Assembly: GCF_002934605.1 (NCBI RefSeq)
Contig: NZ_PTJC01000005.1
Location: 558,001-622,000, forward strand
DNA length: 64,000 nucleotides
Source of the DNA: Neolewinella xylanilytica
Lineage (GTDB): Bacteria > Bacteroidota > Bacteroidia > Chitinophagales > Saprospiraceae
Direction: 5' to 3'
Shown piece by piece: positions 40,001 through 50,731 of the stretch; the stretch's first letter is position 1; each line of letters starts with the position of its first letter. The position numbers and the translations under genes are program-made. Under the pieces are notes generated by a model. The model was not told where the DNA came from. It was given only the letters and a program-made list of their open reading frames with translations, and did no database searches.

Positions 40001-43000
40001 GCAGGCTCCGATCCTTTGACCTCATCCCCTTCACCGGCGCCAGCATGCGGGTAGAGAACCTCACCCGAATTCGCGGATTAGACCGTGGTTGGCCGGCAGA
40101 GGATTGGTTCAGCTTTACCAAAATCGAGCGGCCGCTGAATTTCCGGGGAGATACGACAGTGACCCGGTTGCAGAATACTGCTCGAATTTATAATGATGGA
40201 GTCTCTCCGTTGATCATTCGCGCCATTACCACTACGGATACGGATTACTATACGGTAACGGGCATTGACATTCCGGCGACCGGCTACGCGGTGCAACCCG
40301 GAAGTTACGTGGACGTTGAGTTGAACTTCGTGGTGGACGAGCCGCCATATCGCAGAATAATAGAAGAGGAATTAATTATTTCCTCTAACGCCGACAATGC
40401 CATCGATCAGGAAATCCATCTGAGCGGTGTTTACATGGTTGCCCCGGAGGGTAGTAACGAACCCAGCCTGCAACAGCTGTTCGAGGTTTATGGCTTCGGA
40501 ACGGAAATGGGAAAAAATAGCGACGGCAGTTATATTTTAAGTCCCAATTCTACCTTCCCCAGCGATGCCGACATCAATGCGGGGAAATATGGCGACCTGA
40601 TTTACAGCGAGTACTTCGTGCAGGCCGACCCGTCTGAAGAAGTCGTGATGGTGAATTTTGGCGCATTCCACGCCCGGGGGTCGAATCGCCACCGCTTACT
40701 CGACGCCTCCGGCGAAAAAGCGGTAGGCCCGAGCGTCGGACACGGTCCGCTATGGTTCCAAACCGTACTGCCGGAAACGTTCAATCCATCGCCGAACATC
40801 GCCGGTGGAACTACATCGGTAATTTCCGAACCGTTCTGGATTCAGATGGACCGCTATAGTTCCCGCGGCGGAGATCTTTACGGGGATAACGTGAATTCCC
40901 AACTTGCCGTGAGGGTATACAAAGCCCTCGACCGCGAGGGCAACGTGATCCCTAATGAATACTTCGGTGTCATGGATATCATCGGCTCTGGCTGCGATGT
41001 CCCGGGCAATGGTAATTGTGACTGGCAGGACAACGTCATATACCTGACCAATATCCGGCCGCAGCCGGTACCTACGGTTGCTGACGTTGCCAACCTTACG
41101 GTTGACGTCCTTCAACCCCGTTTGTACGATGTATCGACCTTTTTCGACCGCGGGTATCCCGGCAACCGGCTGACCTATTCGGCTACGCTGGCCGGAGGAA
41201 GCCCGCTGCCAAACTGGATCGCCCTCGATTCGCTAACCGGGACGTTCACGATCGCGGCAGGCGTTTCACAGGCGAATAACGACTACGATGTTGTCGTAAC
41301 GGCCACCGATTACAACCTGCTAACGGTTTCGGATCCTTTCACCATTCAAGTCAACGAAACGGATATTGACTGCCTGGTGAATGCGAATGTGGACGGTCTG
41401 CCCAAGGTGCTCGACTGCACTACCCAAACCGTACGCCTGAGTGGAAACGTTACGGGTGGGGCGTACTTGTGGAGGGGGCCGGAAGGCTTTCGGTCGAACG
41501 TGCAAAACCCGGTCGTTTCCCTTCCCGGCACCTATACGCTGGCCTCCACGGCCGGTGATTGCCCCATCGAAGAAACCGTCGAAGTGCTAGTAGGTCAGCA
41601 GCCAGCCGACCTGCGGATTGAAGCGCCCTTTACAACGTTAAGCTGCACGGTCGGTAGTATTGAACTGCGGGCAACCTCTACCAGCGAGGTTACGTATGCC
41701 TGGTATAATTTATCGAATCAGTTGATCGGTAATTCCGCCACCATTACGGTGGATGAGCCAGGTGTATACCGCGTGGAGGCAACCAGTTCCGGAAATTGCA
41801 AGCGAATCGTTTCCGTAACGATCGACGAAGACAACTCCCTCGCCAGTGCTGGAAACGATGGTTCAATAACGGTATGCGGTGCGGAAGCTCCCTTCAGTTT
41901 GTTTGACCGCCTCGTGCAATTGGGTGGAAACCCCCAGGCCGGAGGAACCTGGTCGCTGAACGGAGCTACCGTTCCGGACCTTTTCACCCCCCGGGCAAAC
42001 ACGGGAACGGTTACCTACGCCTATACCGTAGGAGGAGAAGATAACTGTCCCTTCGACGTTTCTCAACTAACCGTATCCATACAGTCCCCTACCGTATACT
42101 ATGCAGATATTGACCGAGATGGATACGGTGATCCGAACCAGACACTATTGTCCTGCGTGCCGCCGCCGGGTTACGTAACCAACGGACGCGACAATTGCCC
42201 TACGGTTAATAGTACTAACCTAACGGATACGGACAACGACGGCCTGGGGAACAGTTGCGATCCGGATGACGATAACGACGGTGTTCCCGATTTGGAAGAC
42301 TGCGAACCGTTAAATCCACAAGTCGGAAGAGCGCGCGTATACTACGCTGACTTTGATAATGACGGCTTTGGGGATCCGATGGATTCCCTGGTTACCTGTG
42401 CCCTGGCTCCCGCTAATTACGTCATTGACAACACAGACAACTGTCCTTATACCGCTAACCCGAGCCAAATAGACAGTGACGGGGATGGTTTTGGTGACGT
42501 GTGCGATGGCTCGGCGGCCGGTACCAGTATCTTTTGGTTGGAGGCAGAGTGTGGCGAGGTCGGCTTTAACTGGTCCACCATGCAGATCGATTCGGCGTCC
42601 AACGGAGTAGTGGTTTTCTACCAGGGGCCGCCGTCATTAAACAGTCCGCCCGAGGATATTGAAAAGAACCGCCTGCGGTACACGGTCGACAATGTCCAGT
42701 CCGGTACTTACCGGCTGTATGGCCGGGTATTTGCCGAAAGCGTCGCCGACGACTCTTTCTGGATCCGCATCAACGGTGGCGAATGGAAACGGTGGTACCA
42801 GGGATTCCCGTACGGACAATTCGGTTGGATTGAAGCCGTCGGTAGTCCGATGGAGTTGGTTGACGGACAAAACGTCATCGACATTCTTTTCCGGGAATCG
42901 AACGCCCGTTTGGACAAGCTCTATCTCGCTCTGGACGGCATCAAGCCGAATGGTCTCGGAGGAGAGTCCATCAACTGTACTCCCCCGCCGAACCAGGCTC

Positions 43001-46000
43001 CCATTGCAATCGGTAATTTGCGGCCCGACGTAGGGGTAGCTCCCCTCGAGGTGCGGATGGACGCATCGGAGTCGATCGATTTAGATGGGTACATCACGGA
43101 ATATGAATGGAACTGGGGGAGCGGCTTCGCCACCGGTAATCCGGTGCGGGAGACGTTCGCCCTTGGCGAGTACGAAGTTACCCTCACCGTCACCGACGAT
43201 AGGGGCGAAACTGGTTCCGCTACCTTACCGCTACAGGTGCTTGCCCTGGGTGGTGACGACGATGGAGACGGCGTACCGAACGAAGAGGATGTATGCCCCC
43301 TGATCTATAATCCGGCTCAGCTACTGCCGACCTTCTACGCCGATGCCGATAATGACGGACTCGGAGACCCGAACGTTTTCGTAGAAAACTGTACCGCGCC
43401 CCCCGGTTACGTGGAGAACCGCCTGGACAACTGTCCGGAGACGACCTCCAACGATATAACCGATACGGATGGAGACGGCATAGGTGACATCTGTGACGAC
43501 GACATCGATAATGACGGGGTCCCGAATGAGGAAGACTGTAATCCATACAATAGTAGCGAAGGCCGGCTAACGGTCTACTACGCCGATTTCGATGGAGATG
43601 GATACGGCGACCCCAACAACAGCATTACCGCCTGCACCGCTCCGCAAGACTACGTAATCGATGGATCGGACAACTGTCCGGAAGTTGCGAACGCAGATCA
43701 AATGGACAGCGATGGTGACGGCATAGGCAATACCTGTGACCCCTCCGTTGTAGGTAAAACCGATTTCTGGCTGGAAGCGGAATGTGCACTGGTAGGATCC
43801 GGTTGGCGGACGGTCACCAATCCCGGCGCTTCCAACGGTCAGTACGTGGTATTCGATAACGGCTCCTCGACAAACCAGGTTCCGGCGGATATTCCGGCTA
43901 ACCGGGTTCGGTTCAATTTTAAAGGCGTCCAACCCGGCACCTACTACATCTATGCCAGAATTCTTGCCCCCAGCCCGAACGACGATTCTTTCTACACACG
44001 GGTGAACGATGGGCCGTGGGTAAGGTGGAACAGTGGTATCTCTCCTGACGGCATTTTCAAGTGGTATGAGTTCTTGCTCGAGCAGGAAACCAATAGCCAG
44101 TACGTACTGCTGGATGGAGATAATACGATTGACATCGCATACCGGGAAGACGGTACCTACCTCGACAAGCTGTACGTAAGTACGACGCCCGGTGTACCGG
44201 AAGGAGTTGGGGAAATCGCTACAAACTGTGGCAACCTCCCTAATGATGCGCCTAACGCCGTCGCTGAAGCTAGCCCGATCGTCGGCTTGGATCCCTTGAC
44301 GGTAAGCCTCGATGGCAGCAATTCATCGGATTCGGATGGCATTATTATCAGCTATGACTGGAAGTGGAAAAATGGTGGATCCGCAGTAGGAGCCTTTCCG
44401 CAAGCCGTACTGAACGAAGGTTCGTACGCCATCAGCCTTACCGTAACCGATGACGACGGGGCGGTAGCCACCGACGTCGTTAACGTGACGGTACAGTACA
44501 ACGATACCGACACCGATGGTGATGGTATCCGCGATGTTGAGGACAACTGCCCTAACTTCTTTAACCCGGGACAGGAGCAATCTATTTTCTACGCCGATTT
44601 TGATAACGATGGCTACGGCGATCCAAACAACACGATCCTGGCCTGTGAAGCACCAGCCAGATACGTTAGTAATGCTCTCGACAACTGTCCAAACCGAACT
44701 TCGTCTAACCTGACGGATACCGACGGTGATGGACAAGGTGATGTCTGCGATCCCGACGACGATAACGACGGTGTCCCCGATAGTGAGGACTGCTACCCGC
44801 TTGATCCTACACGGAGCGAGGGGCGGGTGTATTATGCTGACTTCGACAACGACGGTTTCGGCGATCCAACCGATAGTATCGTCGCGTGTAGTCCGCCCAT
44901 GAACTACGTGGTTGACAATACGGACAACTGTCCGGACATGACCAACCCCAATCAGTTGGACACCGATAACGATGGTATTGGAGACGTCTGCGACGCTTCG
45001 ATCATCGGGATCAATGAATTTTGGTTGGAAGCAGAATGTGCCCAGGTAGGTGGAAACTGGCGGATCAGAACCGACAGTACGGCTTCCGGAACCGCCTACG
45101 TGGTCAGCGCTGAAGAAATCATGTCCGGTCCGCCATCGGACGTGCCTGACAACCGCATTCGGTTCGTTATGCAAAACATGCGTATGGGCAGGTACCATAT
45201 GTTTGCTCGCGTAGCGGCCGCCACCTCCGCGGACGATTCTTACTGGATTCGTATTAACGACGGAAACTGGCTGGAATGGAAATCGGGAATTATCATCGAT
45301 AACCAGTTCCACTGGAATGAAGTGGCGAACAGTCCGTTTGCCTTCCGCGAGGGATTCAATACCCTCGACGTTGCTCACCGCGAAAACGGAGCGAAGCTGG
45401 ATAAAATTCACCTTGATTACGATGGGGCCCTGCCAACTGAATTTGGTGAACAGGATCCTACCTGCGCCGAAGGTGGCAACCAGCGTCCCGTGGCGGTCGC
45501 GGCGGCAACTCCCCTCTCCGGACCCGCTCCGCTGAACGTTCAGTTGGACGCAACGGCTTCCTACGACAACGATGGCACCATTGAAGCTTACCAGTGGTCC
45601 TATGACGGTAATACCATTACGGGCCCAGCGCCGCAAATTGTCCTGGAAGAAGAAGGAACCTATGCGATAACCCTCACGATTACCGACAACAGCGGAAGTG
45701 CCTCAACGGATATCGTACAGGTTACCGTTAATCCTCCCCTCAATATTCCGCCGGTTGCCATTGCAGATGCGACTCCGCTAAGCGGACCCGCACCGGTGCG
45801 GGTCGACCTGAATGCCAGCAGATCATCCGATGCGGATGGATCCATTGTTTCCTACCAATGGAACTGGGCAGGCGGATCAGCAACCGGAAGAATCACGTCC
45901 CAGAGCTTCCCCGCCGGTACTTACTCGGTAACGCTGACGGTAACCGATAATGGTGGAGCCACGGGCCGGGATACCATTATCATACGCTCCTTGCAGGAAG

Positions 46001-49000
46001 GAGTCGACAGTGACGGTGATGGAATTCAGGATACGGAAGACAACTGTCCGGATTTTGCCAACCCTAGTCAAGCGATTACTACCTATTTCGCAGACAGAGA
46101 CGGGGATGGCTTCGGTGACCCCGCCGAATCGATTCAGGACTGCCAGCAACCGAATGGTTACGTTACGGATAATACGGACAACTGTCCCGCCACCTTTAAT
46201 CCGGATCAATCTGATTCAGATGGCGACGGCGTTGGTGACGCTTGTACGACGGTAGGTGTGAACGAAGCTCCGGTTGCGGTTGCTGAAGGCACGCCACTCG
46301 TTGGCGAAGCGCCACTTACCGTACAACTGAGCGGCGAGCAGTCTACCGATTCTGATGGTACTATCGTTTCCTACGCCTGGTCGTGGGCGGGCGGTTCGGC
46401 CACTGGTGCCACCACTTCGGCTACGCTTCCGGTAGGTGAGTACCAAATCGTACTTACGGTAACCGATGACGACGATGCCGTCGGTCGGGATACGGTGAGC
46501 GTTCGGGTGATCGCCCCTAGCGTAGACACGGACAACGACGGGGTAACCGATGCCGAGGATAATTGTCCTACCGTAGCCAATCCCGATCAGTCCGATCTCG
46601 ACGGCGACGGAATCGGTGACCTTTGTGACGATGACATCGACGGAGACGGGGTAGCGAATGCAGACGACTGTGACCCTGCCGATCCGCTGGTTGGTGCGGC
46701 CACTACGGCATACTACGCCGATGTCGACGGCGACGGATTCGGTGATGCGACGGATTCCCTGGTTGCCTGCGAGCAGCCCGATGGCTATGTGACCGATAAC
46801 ACCGACAACTGCCCCGCTACCTTTAATCCGGACCAAACGGATACGAACGGCGACGGAACGGGTGACGCCTGTACGACAGTGCCGGTGAACGAAGCTCCGG
46901 TTGCAATTGCTGAAGGAACTCCGCTTGTTGGCGAAGCACCGCTTACCGTACAATTGAACGGCGAGCAGTCTACCGACTCGGACGGTACCATCGTTTCTTA
47001 CGCCTGGTCGTGGGAAGGTGGCTCAGCTACGGGCGCAACAGCCTCCGCTACGCTTTCGGTAGGTGAATACCAAATCGTACTTACGGTAACCGATGACGAC
47101 GATGCCGTCGGTCAGGATACATTAAGCGTACGGGTATCCGCTCCTCAGGTGGACTCGGATACCGATGGTGTGCCCGATGTCGAGGACAACTGTCCTACCG
47201 TAGCCAACCCAGATCAATCCGATCTGGATGGCGATGGAACCGGTGACCTTTGTGACGACGACATCGACGGCGACGGCGTGCCGAACGCGGACGATTGCGA
47301 TCCCTCGGATCCCCTGGTTGGCGCGGCCGGTACGACCTACTACGCCGATGCCGACGAGGATGGATTCGGTGATCCGAACGACTCCCTGGTAGCCTGTGAG
47401 CAGCCGGATGGTTACGTGACCGACAACACCGACAACTGCCCCGCCACCTTCAACCCGGAACAAACGGATGCGGACGGTGACGGTGTCGGTGATGCCTGTG
47501 ACGACCTCGGCCCGTTGGAAACCACCTTTACGTTCGAAGCGGAATGTGCCGCGGTGGGTGGAAACTGGGTATTACAAACCGACAACAATGCCTCGAACGG
47601 CACCTACGCGGTTTACAACGGAACCCGGTCGGTCTCTGCTCCTCCCGCGGATGCAGCTCAAAACTACGTGCGGTTTGAAGTACCGAACGCAGTAGCCGGA
47701 GCGTATCACCTCTTTGCCCGGGTTTACGCTACGGGAACCGGAAGTGACTCGTACTGGGTACGGGTGAACGGAGGGTCGTGGCAGCAGTGGAATACCTTCA
47801 ATGCCTACAACCAGTATACCTGGGACGTAGCGGCGGGTAGTCCCTTTACGCTGACGGCCGGATACAACACGGTCGATTTTGCCTACCGGGAGAATAAAGC
47901 CCGTTTGGATAAAATCCATCTGGATCTGGACAGTACCCTGCCAAGCGGCATGGGTGACAGGGATGTAGCATGTACCGGCTCGGAGGTGAATCAGCCCCCG
48001 ACCGCCGTGGCTATGGCTACGCCCACCAGCGGTACCGCTCCGTTGGCGGTCCAACTGGACGGAAGTGGATCGAGCGACGTTGACGGCGAGCTGGTAAATT
48101 ACCTGTGGAGCTGGGACGGCGGTTCGGCCGCTACGGCGCAGGCGGAAGCCACCTTCACCGAAGGGGTCCACGCCGTGACCCTAACGGTCACCGATGACGA
48201 CGGAGCTACGAACAGCGACGTGGTGACCGTCACCGTGACGCCTCCCGCCAGCGATGCCGACGGTGACGGCGTGATCGATGCTGAGGATAACTGTCCGGAA
48301 ACGAGCAACGGTGATCAAACCGACACCGACGGTGACGGAACGGGCGATGCCTGCGACGACGACATCGACGGCGACGGCGTGCCGAACGCGGACGACTGCG
48401 ATCCCTCGGATCCCCTGGTTGGCGCGGCCGGTACGACCTACTACGCCGATGCCGACGAGGATGGATTCGGTGATCCGAATGACTCTCTGGTAGCCTGTGA
48501 GCAACCGGATGGTTACGTGACCGACAACACCGACAACTGCCCCGCCACCTTCAACCCGGAACAAACGGATGCGGACGGTGACGGTATCGGCGATGCCTGT
48601 GAAAGCAGCGGTCCTTTGAAAAATGTCTTCACCTTCGAAGCGGAATGTGCTGAGTTTGGTGGATACTGGACGCGTAAGGTGGACGCAAATGCTTCGAATG
48701 CTTATGCCATCGTTTACCGCGGAGGAAGTTCTACCCGGACAGCCCCGGCTGACGACCCTAGCAACTACGCGCGCTTTGTCGTGGAAGGTGCCGAAGCAGG
48801 TGATTATCACTTATCCGCACGTGTCAACGGTCGTGATGTCGGCAAGGATTCATACTGGGTACGGGTGAACGGGGGTTCATGGGTCAAATGGAACCGTTTC
48901 TCCGCTTACGGCACCTATGTTTGGAATCGGGTGTCCGGTAGCCCGGTTACGCTCCAGGAGGGACGTAACACCGTCGACTTCGCCTACCGGGAAGCCGGTG

Positions 49001-50676
49001 CCCATCTTGATAAAATCCATCTTGACAAGCGTTCGGATATGCCATCCGGAATGGGTAGTCCTGACTTTACTTGTGGGGGTGCTCAAATTAATACCTTGCC
49101 GGTCGCCGTGGCAACCGCTACACCGGGTTCCGGTATAGCTCCGCTTACGGTTCAACTGGATGGAAGCGGATCTAGGGATGGAGATGGTACCATTGTTACG
49201 TATCAATGGACTTGGACAGGTGGAAGCGCTACGGGCGCAACGACCACGGTAACCCTGGAAGAAGGGGTGTACACGGTCGTTCTTACCGTTACCGATAACA
49301 GTGGTGCCTCCGGTAGCGATACGCTTAGAATCGCGGTAGGCACGCTGAATATGGCGGACCGTGATGGTGACGGGGTACCGGACGAAGTAGACAACTGTCC
49401 GGATACCGCTAACCCATCGCAGGAATTGCAAACGTTCTACGCGGACGCGGACGGCGATGGATACGGAGACCCGGGGGCACCGCTACAAGCCTGTAGCGCA
49501 CCGGCCGGCTACGTGGCCAACGCCGATGACAACTGCCCGAGTGTAAACAGTTCGGACCTCACCGATACGGATGGGGACGGACTGGGAGACATTTGTGACC
49601 CGGACGATGATAACGACGGTCGGGAAGACGCTTTTGATTGCCAGCCCCTCAACCCGGCGGTAATTTATCAGCAGGCCTACTACCGGGATGCGGACAATGA
49701 CGGATACGGCAGCCGCCATGAATACGTCTTCAGCTGTACGCAACCCGAAGGCTACGTGACCAACTCTTCCGACAATTGCCCGAACGTCTACAACCCGGAT
49801 CAACTGGATACGGACCGTGACGGAATTGGGGACGCATGCGACGACCCGGTGGTCGAATTCGACGGCAACTATTGGTTGGAAGCGGAATGCGCTACGCTTA
49901 GCAGCGGATGGACTATCGATGAGAGTACCGTGGTATCCAATGGGAAGTACATCGGATTCCAGGGGCTGAGTCGCTACGAGGCCCCTACGGCTACCAGTCC
50001 CGGCTCCCAGATTGCTACCACCGTGGATATCGCTGACGACGGAACGTATCACCTGTATTTACGCATGAATGCATGGAGAAGCTCCAGCAACAGCTTCTGG
50101 GTACAGGTCGATGCCTCTCCGTGGATCAACTTCTCCAAAATAGTAGGAGGTGCCGCAATCTCCACGGATGGATTCCAGTGGGTGAAAGTCAACAACGACG
50201 GTTCCGACTTGAGTTTTGCGCTGGCGGCAGGGGAGCATACGATCCGTATCGCCAACCGAAGCGCTTATACGCTACTGGATAAAATCGTTCTCTCCCAATC
50301 TAAGGGGGTACCCGCGGGACTGGGTGGAGCAGCCGTGAATTGTAGCAGCAACTTCACCGGTGCCGAACCGGAAAGCGAAAGAGGAAGTACCGCCGATGCG
50401 GAATCGAAATCTTTCGGTAGTGAAGCGACGCTGGAGATCTTCCCGAACCCCGTTGAGACGGAACTGAGCCTCCGTTTCCAAAGTGAAGGAAGCGGTCGGG
50501 TGAACGTGATGATCCTGGATATCAGCGGACGCCTGGTACGTGACCTCGAATTCGATAAGGAAGGTGACCTGTTGTCAACGCAACTGGATGTCTCCCAACT
50601 TCCGATGGGCACCTATCACCTGCGCATCGTCGCAAAAGACCGCCAGTTGGTTCGAAAGTTCATCAAACTGCGGTAG
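34063..50676 (+). CDS. Giant T9SS-secreted multidomain adhesin (5537 aa)
   Basis: A 5537-residue secreted protein. The signal peptide probably begins at the second Met (34087: [18 protein letters not shown]). Domains in order: LamG-like (~40-325), BACON-like (~326-425), Ig-like (~425-545), a sorbosone-dehydrogenase-like beta-propeller (~545-1005), ASH-type Ig domains alternating with three copies of an unnamed module (~1005-2345), including a malectin-like domain (~1723-1890), and a cadherin-like domain (~2346-2435). From ~2675 on, blocks of thrombospondin-type-3 calcium repeats, CBM6/35-like domains (six) and PKD domains alternate. Residues ~5455-5537 form the T9SS type A sorting domain (IFPNPVETE ... 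GTYHLRIV ... KFIKLR). It diverges from the EPS operon. A polysaccharide-binding matrix or adhesion role is inferred. Confidence 0.9.
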   Translation: MCGTKTALMNNTLRLAVALPLLLITQLLGSTTSPEGHTAYPIPAAVCAPISSLDCSEIGVSLPVTLSFNGNGGGLGDRNGDFTGFTMVEAPSFNEFPSEPSNADIPGFESDLLDVTAGRLVVTSTKGTRYLMPVGTTTTNNQVNALGVGFIAPGSVYNVAVDLAQPDFAGSATSADQQAGIWFGLDEDQYVHVALVKVTDNSQRVQLLVESLDPADPNRVITSEIFSNSFQTNKTSIQLRLELDPVFDRVSAYYSIDGENELQVVNSQGGFLPLPASLQGGIDHDGDNSTDNLSFAGIYTTHRRAAINEAISFSFDEFSVSVEDYTPGLVWSPDQVNFDLAKAQTGKSFTVDLRTNDGTTPNIAISSNPTSSSWLTLPANPRLGELQFAIKSGIPVGQYSTRITATANGYVTDELTVTATVSDKSGIPTITGSIPANGEDNVSLTTSISANELYLPNGDNGIFGIDNLTITQQTVKLFRFADGIEIPSTVNGSGGGDAINLTPSIPLEPNTTYRFVIDGVTDLTGAAFERFEAVFTTAADDTGASGALDDVSFTRVGDVATGHGYSSLTIGPDGKLYGLRITGTIDRWSIQEESGALVDMETITTLEDVYGSRAAIGLVFEPGSDANNLIAYVSHADGVLNNGPPWNGKISQLSGPNLGTEKLVITNLPRSRRDHLINGIVFDPTNPRAFYFNVGSNTAGGEPDGSWGFRKERLLSAATLRMDLDKLPESKWPLNAKTTMDQEAINNVDTNSPTLGDGNGTYFESDQSFPDDGTYNPYYTEAPLTIFATGIRNAYDLVWHTNGQLYIPTNGTAGGSNTPASVDGTRRVNGNYYNHSDPSGKFPPVPATFSNNTQRDFLFRVDPTRDVGYFGHPNPIRGEYVLNRGPVDVSGYGNNVAPDPNYRGIAYDFGYSKSPNGAIVYKSDAEGGKLKGAILVCRYSNGSDIMALVPNGPNGDILTTKLGIPGFKDFGDPLDLTEDPNNGNLYVSDFARQSIVLLKPSDQSSPEPIVQLIPSPTLITEGIADGVAENPQTVFLVNAGNAALINPVASLSGPDAGQFSVNTSSIPGTLDPNKAVSIFVTFNPTTEGPKVATLTVAGSNSPVSAQIEIRGLGKKGTGGSNEPSLQQIIDTYGYEIDIADGNPSTNRIDLPSGKDYNDLLGDEAGIQYFRRATDGPVTVEVLGVYGPVDKNPVTGFGWYESGISTSTEELFTVGNVPASNGQTLTPTISGATEFNPTAEVFGFYSRWPSFADRQVFLEDGLNTFDAATPHHVRVYEIPGQDNTFVLAFEEHTSGFDYQDIVVVVRNVDPASLILAPEITAVPEEMIFEVSERTGGPQSQTKQVVITNTGNAVLEISGVRIDGPYAKNYSFIGPGVLTLAPDASQTYSVTFDPPNNNTESDRGYQEASLTFSTNSEGNQFNLGLHGLKKWGLEGGAEPPLQDVVNTLGIGIDVGWTTLSDDVSIPVRGQEVQEPIFEAAGAGPVGIQVVARYAPAGVVPYGYYTKRNGEITLNQLGTLADGLAAAQTLFPPRVTGANQFTVNTKNGFGLYVNPGGSSGVLYTEDELNTGGVEHRARVYPARDRDGRLVPNSYVIGFEEAENGDYQDYLIVITNARAYIAPEPALSFLPPSIDVVATEGKLSSPYTVALEANTDIDSDAVQLSSSAPWLVLPGSYTYGELIDVRVDASQLTFGVYEAEVTAIASGFQSSVLNVTVTVNQPDAEGTIKINFQDDSFTPPGGYLADIGEAYGRRGNGYTYGWINPATRRPSSNITGARGDERGLSNLSTDAEKLLRSYNHLDMLGQNNPHDWEIELPNGLYRIELAAGDPIAFNSLHTIRAEDSVLIDNFIPAVDSKFAVGLDTVRVNDGRLTLDDVGAPTLGNTKIIYVDIVPVDSSSFEPAISINLRGNQNDQGAYYGEVLVSLSAADKSGSGGIDALTYSLNGEAPVAYNEPFTVVIPAGQSFTSNIIEVSATDALGNSGSRLRSFDLIPFTGASMRVENLTRIRGLDRGWPAEDWFSFTKIERPLNFRGDTTVTRLQNTARIYNDGVSPLIIRAITTTDTDYYTVTGIDIPATGYAVQPGSYVDVELNFVVDEPPYRRIIEEELIISSNADNAIDQEIHLSGVYMVAPEGSNEPSLQQLFEVYGFGTEMGKNSDGSYILSPNSTFPSDADINAGKYGDLIYSEYFVQADPSEEVVMVNFGAFHARGSNRHRLLDASGEKAVGPSVGHGPLWFQTVLPETFNPSPNIAGGTTSVISEPFWIQMDRYSSRGGDLYGDNVNSQLAVRVYKALDREGNVIPNEYFGVMDIIGSGCDVPGNGNCDWQDNVIYLTNIRPQPVPTVADVANLTVDVLQPRLYDVSTFFDRGYPGNRLTYSATLAGGSPLPNWIALDSLTGTFTIAAGVSQANNDYDVVVTATDYNLLTVSDPFTIQVNETDIDCLVNANVDGLPKVLDCTTQTVRLSGNVTGGAYLWRGPEGFRSNVQNPVVSLPGTYTLASTAGDCPIEETVEVLVGQQPADLRIEAPFTTLSCTVGSIELRATSTSEVTYAWYNLSNQLIGNSATITVDEPGVYRVEATSSGNCKRIVSVTIDEDNSLASAGNDGSITVCGAEAPFSLFDRLVQLGGNPQAGGTWSLNGATVPDLFTPRANTGTVTYAYTVGGEDNCPFDVSQLTVSIQSPTVYYADIDRDGYGDPNQTLLSCVPPPGYVTNGRDNCPTVNSTNLTDTDNDGLGNSCDPDDDNDGVPDLEDCEPLNPQVGRARVYYADFDNDGFGDPMDSLVTCALAPANYVIDNTDNCPYTANPSQIDSDGDGFGDVCDGSAAGTSIFWLEAECGEVGFNWSTMQIDSASNGVVVFYQGPPSLNSPPEDIEKNRLRYTVDNVQSGTYRLYGRVFAESVADDSFWIRINGGEWKRWYQGFPYGQFGWIEAVGSPMELVDGQNVIDILFRESNARLDKLYLALDGIKPNGLGGESINCTPPPNQAPIAIGNLRPDVGVAPLEVRMDASESIDLDGYITEYEWNWGSGFATGNPVRETFALGEYEVTLTVTDDRGETGSATLPLQVLALGGDDDGDGVPNEEDVCPLIYNPAQLLPTFYADADNDGLGDPNVFVENCTAPPGYVENRLDNCPETTSNDITDTDGDGIGDICDDDIDNDGVPNEEDCNPYNSSEGRLTVYYADFDGDGYGDPNNSITACTAPQDYVIDGSDNCPEVANADQMDSDGDGIGNTCDPSVVGKTDFWLEAECALVGSGWRTVTNPGASNGQYVVFDNGSSTNQVPADIPANRVRFNFKGVQPGTYYIYARILAPSPNDDSFYTRVNDGPWVRWNSGISPDGIFKWYEFLLEQETNSQYVLLDGDNTIDIAYREDGTYLDKLYVSTTPGVPEGVGEIATNCGNLPNDAPNAVAEASPIVGLDPLTVSLDGSNSSDSDGIIISYDWKWKNGGSAVGAFPQAVLNEGSYAISLTVTDDDGAVATDVVNVTVQYNDTDTDGDGIRDVEDNCPNFFNPGQEQSIFYADFDNDGYGDPNNTILACEAPARYVSNALDNCPNRTSSNLTDTDGDGQGDVCDPDDDNDGVPDSEDCYPLDPTRSEGRVYYADFDNDGFGDPTDSIVACSPPMNYVVDNTDNCPDMTNPNQLDTDNDGIGDVCDASIIGINEFWLEAECAQVGGNWRIRTDSTASGTAYVVSAEEIMSGPPSDVPDNRIRFVMQNMRMGRYHMFARVAAATSADDSYWIRINDGNWLEWKSGIIIDNQFHWNEVANSPFAFREGFNTLDVAHRENGAKLDKIHLDYDGALPTEFGEQDPTCAEGGNQRPVAVAAATPLSGPAPLNVQLDATASYDNDGTIEAYQWSYDGNTITGPAPQIVLEEEGTYAITLTITDNSGSASTDIVQVTVNPPLNIPPVAIADATPLSGPAPVRVDLNASRSSDADGSIVSYQWNWAGGSATGRITSQSFPAGTYSVTLTVTDNGGATGRDTIIIRSLQEGVDSDGDGIQDTEDNCPDFANPSQAITTYFADRDGDGFGDPAESIQDCQQPNGYVTDNTDNCPATFNPDQSDSDGDGVGDACTTVGVNEAPVAVAEGTPLVGEAPLTVQLSGEQSTDSDGTIVSYAWSWAGGSATGATTSATLPVGEYQIVLTVTDDDDAVGRDTVSVRVIAPSVDTDNDGVTDAEDNCPTVANPDQSDLDGDGIGDLCDDDIDGDGVANADDCDPADPLVGAATTAYYADVDGDGFGDATDSLVACEQPDGYVTDNTDNCPATFNPDQTDTNGDGTGDACTTVPVNEAPVAIAEGTPLVGEAPLTVQLNGEQSTDSDGTIVSYAWSWEGGSATGATASATLSVGEYQIVLTVTDDDDAVGQDTLSVRVSAPQVDSDTDGVPDVEDNCPTVANPDQSDLDGDGTGDLCDDDIDGDGVPNADDCDPSDPLVGAAGTTYYADADEDGFGDPNDSLVACEQPDGYVTDNTDNCPATFNPEQTDADGDGVGDACDDLGPLETTFTFEAECAAVGGNWVLQTDNNASNGTYAVYNGTRSVSAPPADAAQNYVRFEVPNAVAGAYHLFARVYATGTGSDSYWVRVNGGSWQQWNTFNAYNQYTWDVAAGSPFTLTAGYNTVDFAYRENKARLDKIHLDLDSTLPSGMGDRDVACTGSEVNQPPTAVAMATPTSGTAPLAVQLDGSGSSDVDGELVNYLWSWDGGSAATAQAEATFTEGVHAVTLTVTDDDGATNSDVVTVTVTPPASDADGDGVIDAEDNCPETSNGDQTDTDGDGTGDACDDDIDGDGVPNADDCDPSDPLVGAAGTTYYADADEDGFGDPNDSLVACEQPDGYVTDNTDNCPATFNPEQTDADGDGIGDACESSGPLKNVFTFEAECAEFGGYWTRKVDANASNAYAIVYRGGSSTRTAPADDPSNYARFVVEGAEAGDYHLSARVNGRDVGKDSYWVRVNGGSWVKWNRFSAYGTYVWNRVSGSPVTLQEGRNTVDFAYREAGAHLDKIHLDKRSDMPSGMGSPDFTCGGAQINTLPVAVATATPGSGIAPLTVQLDGSGSRDGDGTIVTYQWTWTGGSATGATTTVTLEEGVYTVVLTVTDNSGASGSDTLRIAVGTLNMADRDGDGVPDEVDNCPDTANPSQELQTFYADADGDGYGDPGAPLQACSAPAGYVANADDNCPSVNSSDLTDTDGDGLGDICDPDDDNDGREDAFDCQPLNPAVIYQQAYYRDADNDGYGSRHEYVFSCTQPEGYVTNSSDNCPNVYNPDQLDTDRDGIGDACDDPVVEFDGNYWLEAECATLSSGWTIDESTVVSNGKYIGFQGLSRYEAPTATSPGSQIATTVDIADDGTYHLYLRMNAWRSSSNSFWVQVDASPWINFSKIVGGAAISTDGFQWVKVNNDGSDLSFALAAGEHTIRIANRSAYTLLDKIVLSQSKGVPAGLGGAAVNCSSNFTGAEPESERGSTADAESKSFGSEATLEIFPNPVETELSLRFQSEGSGRVNVMILDISGRLVRDLEFDKEGDLLSTQLDVSQLPMGTYHLRIVAKDRQLVRKFIKLR
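37418..37995 (+). repeat. Unnamed module, copy A1, in the giant protein
   Basis: A region of about 190 residues opening [18 protein letters not shown] and closing FVLAFEE ... [12 protein letters not shown]. It follows an ASH-type Ig domain. Two further copies lie downstream. The closing motif resembles DUF4114. Confidence 0.55.
38365..38920 (+). repeat. Unnamed module, copy A2, in the giant protein
   Basis: Opens [18 protein letters not shown] and closes [19 protein letters not shown]. It has the same layout as copy A1 and again follows an ASH-type domain ending in GL-K-G. Confidence 0.55.
40456..41065 (+). repeat. Unnamed module, copy A3, in the giant protein
   Basis: Opens [19 protein letters not shown] and closes [11 protein letters not shown] ... 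[11 protein letters not shown]. It is longer than the other copies because of an insertion with two Cys ([10 protein letters not shown]). Confidence 0.5.
47254..47501 (+). repeat. Near-identical DNA block, first copy
   Basis: This 248-bp TSP3-coding block recurs 1101 bp downstream (48355-48602) with about six base differences, nearly all synonymous, which points to a recent duplication or gene conversion. Confidence 0.8.
48355..48602 (+). repeat. Near-identical DNA block, second copy
   Basis: Second copy of the 247-248-bp block at 47254-47501. The 1101-bp offset equals 367 codons, one full TSP3-CBM-PKD cycle, so reading frame and domain phase are kept. Confidence 0.8.
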
Positions 50677-50694
50677 ACAGGTCTTATGGAAGCC

Positions 50695-50731
50695 AAGCGG
50701 CCCGGGAATAAACTTCCCGGGCCGCTTTTTT
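50695..50731 (+). terminator. Intrinsic terminator of the giant gene
   Basis: A perfect GC-rich stem (GCGGCCCGGGAA / TTCCCGGGCCGC) with a 5-nt loop is followed by TTTTTT at 50726-50731. It lies 19 nt after the stop codon, and its T-run overlaps the recG stop codon on the other strand. Confidence 0.9.

Larger units (their letters stand above)
42085..50345 (+). repeat. TSP3 - CBM - PKD repeat array in the giant protein
   Basis: Eight cycles. TSP3-type blocks contain acidic DxDxDG motifs, a recurrent YYAD...DG(F/Y)GD opening and about 18 DNCP motifs. CBM6/35-like domains (opening WLEAEC or FEAECA, ending ARLDKIHLD-like) start near 42530, 43755, 45010, 47515, 48615 and 49860. PKD domains (SxDxDGxIxxYxW ... 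TLTVTD) start near 42985, 44240, 45475, 45740, 46255, 46885, 47990 and 49085. Cycles 4 and 5 lack the CBM, cycle 3 has two PKDs and cycle 8 lacks a PKD. Confidence 0.85.

Noticed and set aside
44323-45636. Open frame of 437 codons opposite the giant gene
   Set aside because: Mirrors the repetitive TSP3/PKD code; no independent support.
42085-50345. Repetitive DNA as a possible CRISPR or satellite array
   Set aside because: The repeats are in frame, encode TSP3/CBM/PKD domains and vary as coding repeats do.
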